Source of the DNA: Gemmatimonadota bacterium
GTDB taxonomy: Bacteria > Latescibacterota > UBA2968 > UBA8231
Direction of reading: 5' to 3'
DNA: 42,372 nucleotides
Assembly: GCA_018673255.1 (NCBI GenBank)
Contig: JABHDC010000046.1
Coordinates: 1 to 42,372, forward strand
The notes beneath the pieces are model-generated. The model was not told the DNA's origin. It did no database searches and saw only the letters and a list, made by a program, of their open reading frames with translations. Positions 39,833 to 42,372 of this stretch are shown here, piece after piece (the stretch's first letter is position 1; each line of letters opens with the position of its first letter). A program made the position numbers and the translations under genes.

Positions 39833-41890
39833 TCAGGCGCCTCCCCTCTCTTCGATGGCGTAGACCTCGGGCGCCGTCGCCCCAGGCGTGCGCAGCGGCC
39901 AGCAACCGACCGCAACGTGCGGCACATTCTTGAAATTGTCCGCGACGATGAAGGTGATCGGGATTCCACCGACGGCGCCGATCACATAGAGCTCCTCGCG
40001 GTTGATGTCGATGATCTGATGGAACAATTCGATCTGTTTCTTCTCGTCCATCGTACGCGAAATCTGCGCGAACAGATCCAGGCACTTCAGCATGGGTTCT
40101 GGTGGAATGGTGCCCTTGCGGCCTCCAGTGCGATACCATTGCGCATAGTCGAGGCCCTGGAAGGAACTGACCGAGTAGGGCATGAACCAGCGCGGATCCA
40201 GGACCGGGATGATTTCACCGGCTCCACCCCACACATGCACATCACACAGGCGAGCATTGCGGCGTTCACGATACAACTGCCGCGCCGTCATCTTCACCTT
40301 CGTCTTGACCCCCACAGCCGTCCAATGGGACGCCGTCATCTCAAAGAGACGAGCCATCGCCGATTGCGTCGAGGTGGACTCCAGATTGATGACGAGGGGT
40401 TCGCCATCCGGTCGCAGCCGAATACCATCTTCATTTCGTTCCGTCAGCCCCATTTCATCCAGGAGCTGATTCGCCTTGACCGTGTCATACTCGGTGTAGG
40501 CTTTCAGATACGCTTCGTTGTACCAGGCAGACTGGGGTGGCGGCGCCACCTGTCGCGGATCACCGAGGCCGAAAAAGTTGGCGTGATTGATCGCATCACG
40601 ATTCATCGCATAGGACAGGGCGATGCGGAAACGCCGATCCTGGAAGATCTCGCGCAGCACCGGATCCTTGTGATTCAGATTCAGCGTCAGCGCCATCGTG
40701 CCATCGCCGCCGTCGATCCAGTGGTAGACCGAATAGCCACCGGCCTTCTGATTCGACATGAACAGCGGATAGTTCGGCAGATTGATGTGGCGAGACTGCA
40801 TGTTCATCTCGCCATTGATCGCCTTCAGATTGATCGTCTCGATGTCGTAGATGTCGAAGGTGATCCGGTCGATGTAGGGCAGCTGCCGCCCCTCAGCATC
40901 GACCTTCCAGTAATACGGATTGCGCGTGAACACCGCCGGCCGCGCCGGAGGTGGCTCCGTGCAGGTCCAGGCCCACAGTCGTGGCGTTTCCGGCGTGCGC
41001 CACTCCTTCACATCCTTGAAGACCTGGTGCCAGAAATCCATCCCCCGCTCGCGCTGCTGCTGTTGCAGCACCTTTTCAGAGACGTAGCGTGGGTGAAAAT
41101 TCTTCAGGAAGTGGGCTGGAAACTCCACCATCTGATAGCTGAGGTTGGAGGCGAGGAACTTCAGAAAGAGCCCATTCGGCTCGACGAAGCGGAAGAGGAT
41201 CGTGTGGTCGTCGATCTTCTCCAACCCGAGCATCTGACCTTCATGCATGTATTGCATGTCGATGGCGGGGGTCAGTTCCTCGTTCTTCAGCACGTCCTCG
41301 TACCAGAAGACGATGTCATCGGCCGTGAATGGGTGACCATCCGACCAGCGTACGCCTTTGCGCAGAAAGAAGGTGTACGTGCGCCCTTCCTCACCGATCT
41401 CCCAGTGCGTCGCCAGATTCGGCAGCACCTCGGTTCCCATCGGGTCCCAGCGCACCAGCCCGTCATAGGCCAGCCGCGCGCCAATCACCCCGATATCGCT
41501 GGGTCCCGTCGCCATCCGTGTCCACGTGCCACCATAGGGGCCGAACTGATGGGGTGGCGTCATGACGAGGGGATTGTCCGGCAACCGCTCGGCCACCGGT
41601 GGCAGCCCCCCATTGAGGACGGCCGTATCGAACATCGGCGCTTGTCGGAACTCACTGCGATCCCGATCGGCAGGCCATTCGGCGATGCTGTGCAGCGCCG
41701 CCGCCTCGGTAGGATGCCGTTCGGGGGGCGTGATCTGCGCCAGGTCCTCGAGCACAACCTGATCCGCGTCGGCCAGCTCATAGGTCAGCCACGCGAACAA
41801 CTCAATGCAGATGAACATGGCCAGACACACCGGTGCCGGGGGCGCCAGCGCACGAGCCGTGCGTCGAAGGGTGTCTTTCAGATCATTCAT
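39833..41890 (-). CDS. Opp/Dpp-type ABC transporter substrate-binding protein (SBP family 5)
   Basis: 685 residues, longer than usual (about 540). A single hydrophobic segment at about 21-38 (VCLAMFICIELFAWLTYE) lacks a lipobox, so the protein may be anchored rather than lipidated. SBP_bac_5 features: GARLAYDGLVRWDPMGTEVLPNLA, WEIGEEGRTYTFFLRKGVRWSDG, PFTADDIVFWYED, and FRIALSYAMNRDAI. It resembles the large binding proteins found with long-insert OppBC permeases. It is the first gene of the minus-strand operon, followed directly by OppB. A TATAAC -10-like box lies 3 bases before its ATG (41894-41899). Confidence 0.92.
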   Translation of the reverse strand: MNDLKDTLRRTARALAPPAPVCLAMFICIELFAWLTYELADADQVVLEDLAQITPPERHPTEAAALHSIAEWPADRDRSEFRQAPMFDTAVLNGGLPPVAERLPDNPLVMTPPHQFGPYGGTWTRMATGPSDIGVIGARLAYDGLVRWDPMGTEVLPNLATHWEIGEEGRTYTFFLRKGVRWSDGHPFTADDIVFWYEDVLKNEELTPAIDMQYMHEGQMLGLEKIDDHTILFRFVEPNGLFLKFLASNLSYQMVEFPAHFLKNFHPRYVSEKVLQQQQRERGMDFWHQVFKDVKEWRTPETPRLWAWTCTEPPPARPAVFTRNPYYWKVDAEGRQLPYIDRITFDIYDIETINLKAINGEMNMQSRHINLPNYPLFMSNQKAGGYSVYHWIDGGDGTMALTLNLNHKDPVLREIFQDRRFRIALSYAMNRDAINHANFFGLGDPRQVAPPPQSAWYNEAYLKAYTEYDTVKANQLLDEMGLTERNEDGIRLRPDGEPLVINLESTSTQSAMARLFEMTASHWTAVGVKTKVKMTARQLYRERRNARLCDVHVWGGAGEIIPVLDPRWFMPYSVSSFQGLDYAQWYRTGGRKGTIPPEPMLKCLDLFAQISRTMDEKKQIELFHQIIDINREELYVIGAVGGIPITFIVADNFKNVPHVAVGCWPLRTPGATAPEVYAIEERGGA

Positions 41891-41893
41891 TCG

Positions 41894-41899
41894 GTTATA
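41894..41899 (-). promoter_or_regulatory. Candidate -10 element (TATAAC) of the Opp operon
   Basis: On the minus strand TATAAC lies 3 bases before the binding-protein ATG. A TTGACA box is present upstream but 25 bases away, too far for a standard promoter. The 180-base gap 41891-42070 separates divergent genes and shows no other clear structure. Confidence 0.25.
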
Positions 41900-42070
41900 G
41901 AAGGCTTGGCATCTTCGCAGGTGGTGTCAAGATGCGCCCCCGGGTCATGACCGGCCCTTGAAGGCTGCCGGTAGTGCCTGAGGGCCGCCCAGGCCGGGCG
42001 ACAGGGTTGGTCCGGACCACCCGAGAACCTAGCTTGCCGCCCACACCCGAATTACCTGACCGGATCACCC

Positions 42071-42372
42071 ATGGACGAGAGCCACTACCACAGCCTGCGC
42101 GAACAGATCGAAGGCCTGCTGACGGAAGGCCGCCAATTCGGTCGCCGAGCCGCCGAGTGGGAGAAAGTCGAAACCTACTGGCACATCGGTCACGCCTTAA
42201 CTCGCTATCTCGAGGCCCACGGCGAGGAAACCATCCGTAACCTCAGCCAGAATGCGCACTTAGGTCTCACCACCCTGTACGAGATCCTGCGCTTTCGTCA
42301 GCGCGTTAACGCTTTGTACGCGCGTACAAACCTCGGGTGGTCCCACTATCGGGCTCTCATCCACGTGCCCGA
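42071..42372 (+). CDS. DUF1016/YhcG-family protein, N-terminal part (truncated by window end)
   Basis: 100 codons are visible from the ATG at 42071, open to the window end. The text fits the DUF1016 N-terminal domain: LREQIEGLLTEGRQ, the YWHIGHAL motif (family 'yW.iG..i'), the NLSQNAHLGLTTLYEILRFRQ segment, and LGWSHYRALIHV (family 'LsWshy..Ll'). Full-length members add a PD-(D/E)XK nuclease domain and are often found in defence or mobile regions. Codons such as TTA, ACT and TTG are more frequent here than in neighbouring genes, hinting at transfer. No ribosome binding site is clear. Confidence 0.8.
   Translation, partial: MDESHYHSLREQIEGLLTEGRQFGRRAAEWEKVETYWHIGHALTRYLEAHGEETIRNLSQNAHLGLTTLYEILRFRQRVNALYARTNLGWSHYRALIHVP

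Noticed and set aside
39917..41950. Plus-strand open frame of 677 codons opposite the SBP family 5 gene
   Set aside because: Antisense shadow of a clear binding-protein gene; no ribosome binding site and no domain.
1..42372. tRNA, rRNA, CRISPR arrays, insertion sequences
   Set aside because: All gaps are 200 bases or shorter and show no cloverleaf, regular spacer-repeat pattern, transposase or terminal inverted repeats by eye; no structured-RNA search could be run.

Overview
GC-rich, densely packed bacterial DNA with short intergenic gaps and many ATGA/GTGA/TGATG stop-start overlaps. Two sugar or peptide ABC importers, carbohydrate-active enzymes, three URO-D-fold proteins, PhyH, Gfo/Idh/MocA and HpaI-type enzymes point to a heterotrophic, glycan-degrading Gram-negative bacterium. 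The gene repertoire resembles Latescibacterota, Poribacteria or Planctomycetes-like genomes, but this is inference from gene content; there is no rRNA or other marker gene. I saw no tRNA, rRNA, IS element or CRISPR array, and no gene-free stretch longer than about 200 bases.

Layout. (1) 1-5202, plus strand: an envelope export cassette (LolA-like protein, two FtsX/LolCE-type permeases, MacB/LolD-type ATPase, outer-membrane beta-barrel protein). (2) 5280-7410: a tightly overlapping trio of YihX-like HAD phosphatase, small polytopic membrane protein and enolase-superfamily enzyme. (3) 7497-9503, minus: a right-handed beta-helix protein, divergent from (4) 9704-20864, plus: GH38 alpha-mannosidase, three URO-D-fold proteins, a GH32-like protein lacking the usual acid/base Glu, and a sugar ABC importer (binding protein plus two permeases, no ATPase). 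(5) 20947-22546: prolyl-tRNA editing-type deacylase and a DUF3179 gene interrupted by one in-frame TGA. (6) 22649-26037, minus: a desaturase-Rieske-reductase fusion resembling MocD+MocE+MocF in one chain, and a diacylglycerol-kinase-family lipid kinase. (7) 26130-30259: TIM-barrel glycosidase-like protein, convergent beta-propeller protein (oligogalacturonate-lyase-like), a 63-residue coiled-coil protein and a PcfJ-like protein. (8) 30383-41890, minus: a probable long operon running from an Opp/Dpp importer (A-B-C-D-F order) through Gfo/Idh/MocA, HpaI-type aldolase, DUF3592, PPC/DUF296, PhyH dioxygenase and SDR epimerase. (9) 42071-end: start of a DUF1016/YhcG-type nuclease gene.

The strongest unusual signal is the DUF3179 gene. 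Its TGA sits exactly at the first Cys of the family's CPLC-type motif, the frame continues with full family similarity for 235 more codons, and a perfect 7-bp hairpin with a G-containing 5-nt loop starts 13 nt after the TGA. This fits a bacterial selenoprotein with a SECIS element. Next are the single-chain MocDEF-like oxygenase, the GH32-like protein with the ECP motif changed to ACP, and three roughly 25-codon micro-ORFs that exactly bridge intercistronic gaps by stop-start overlap at both ends.
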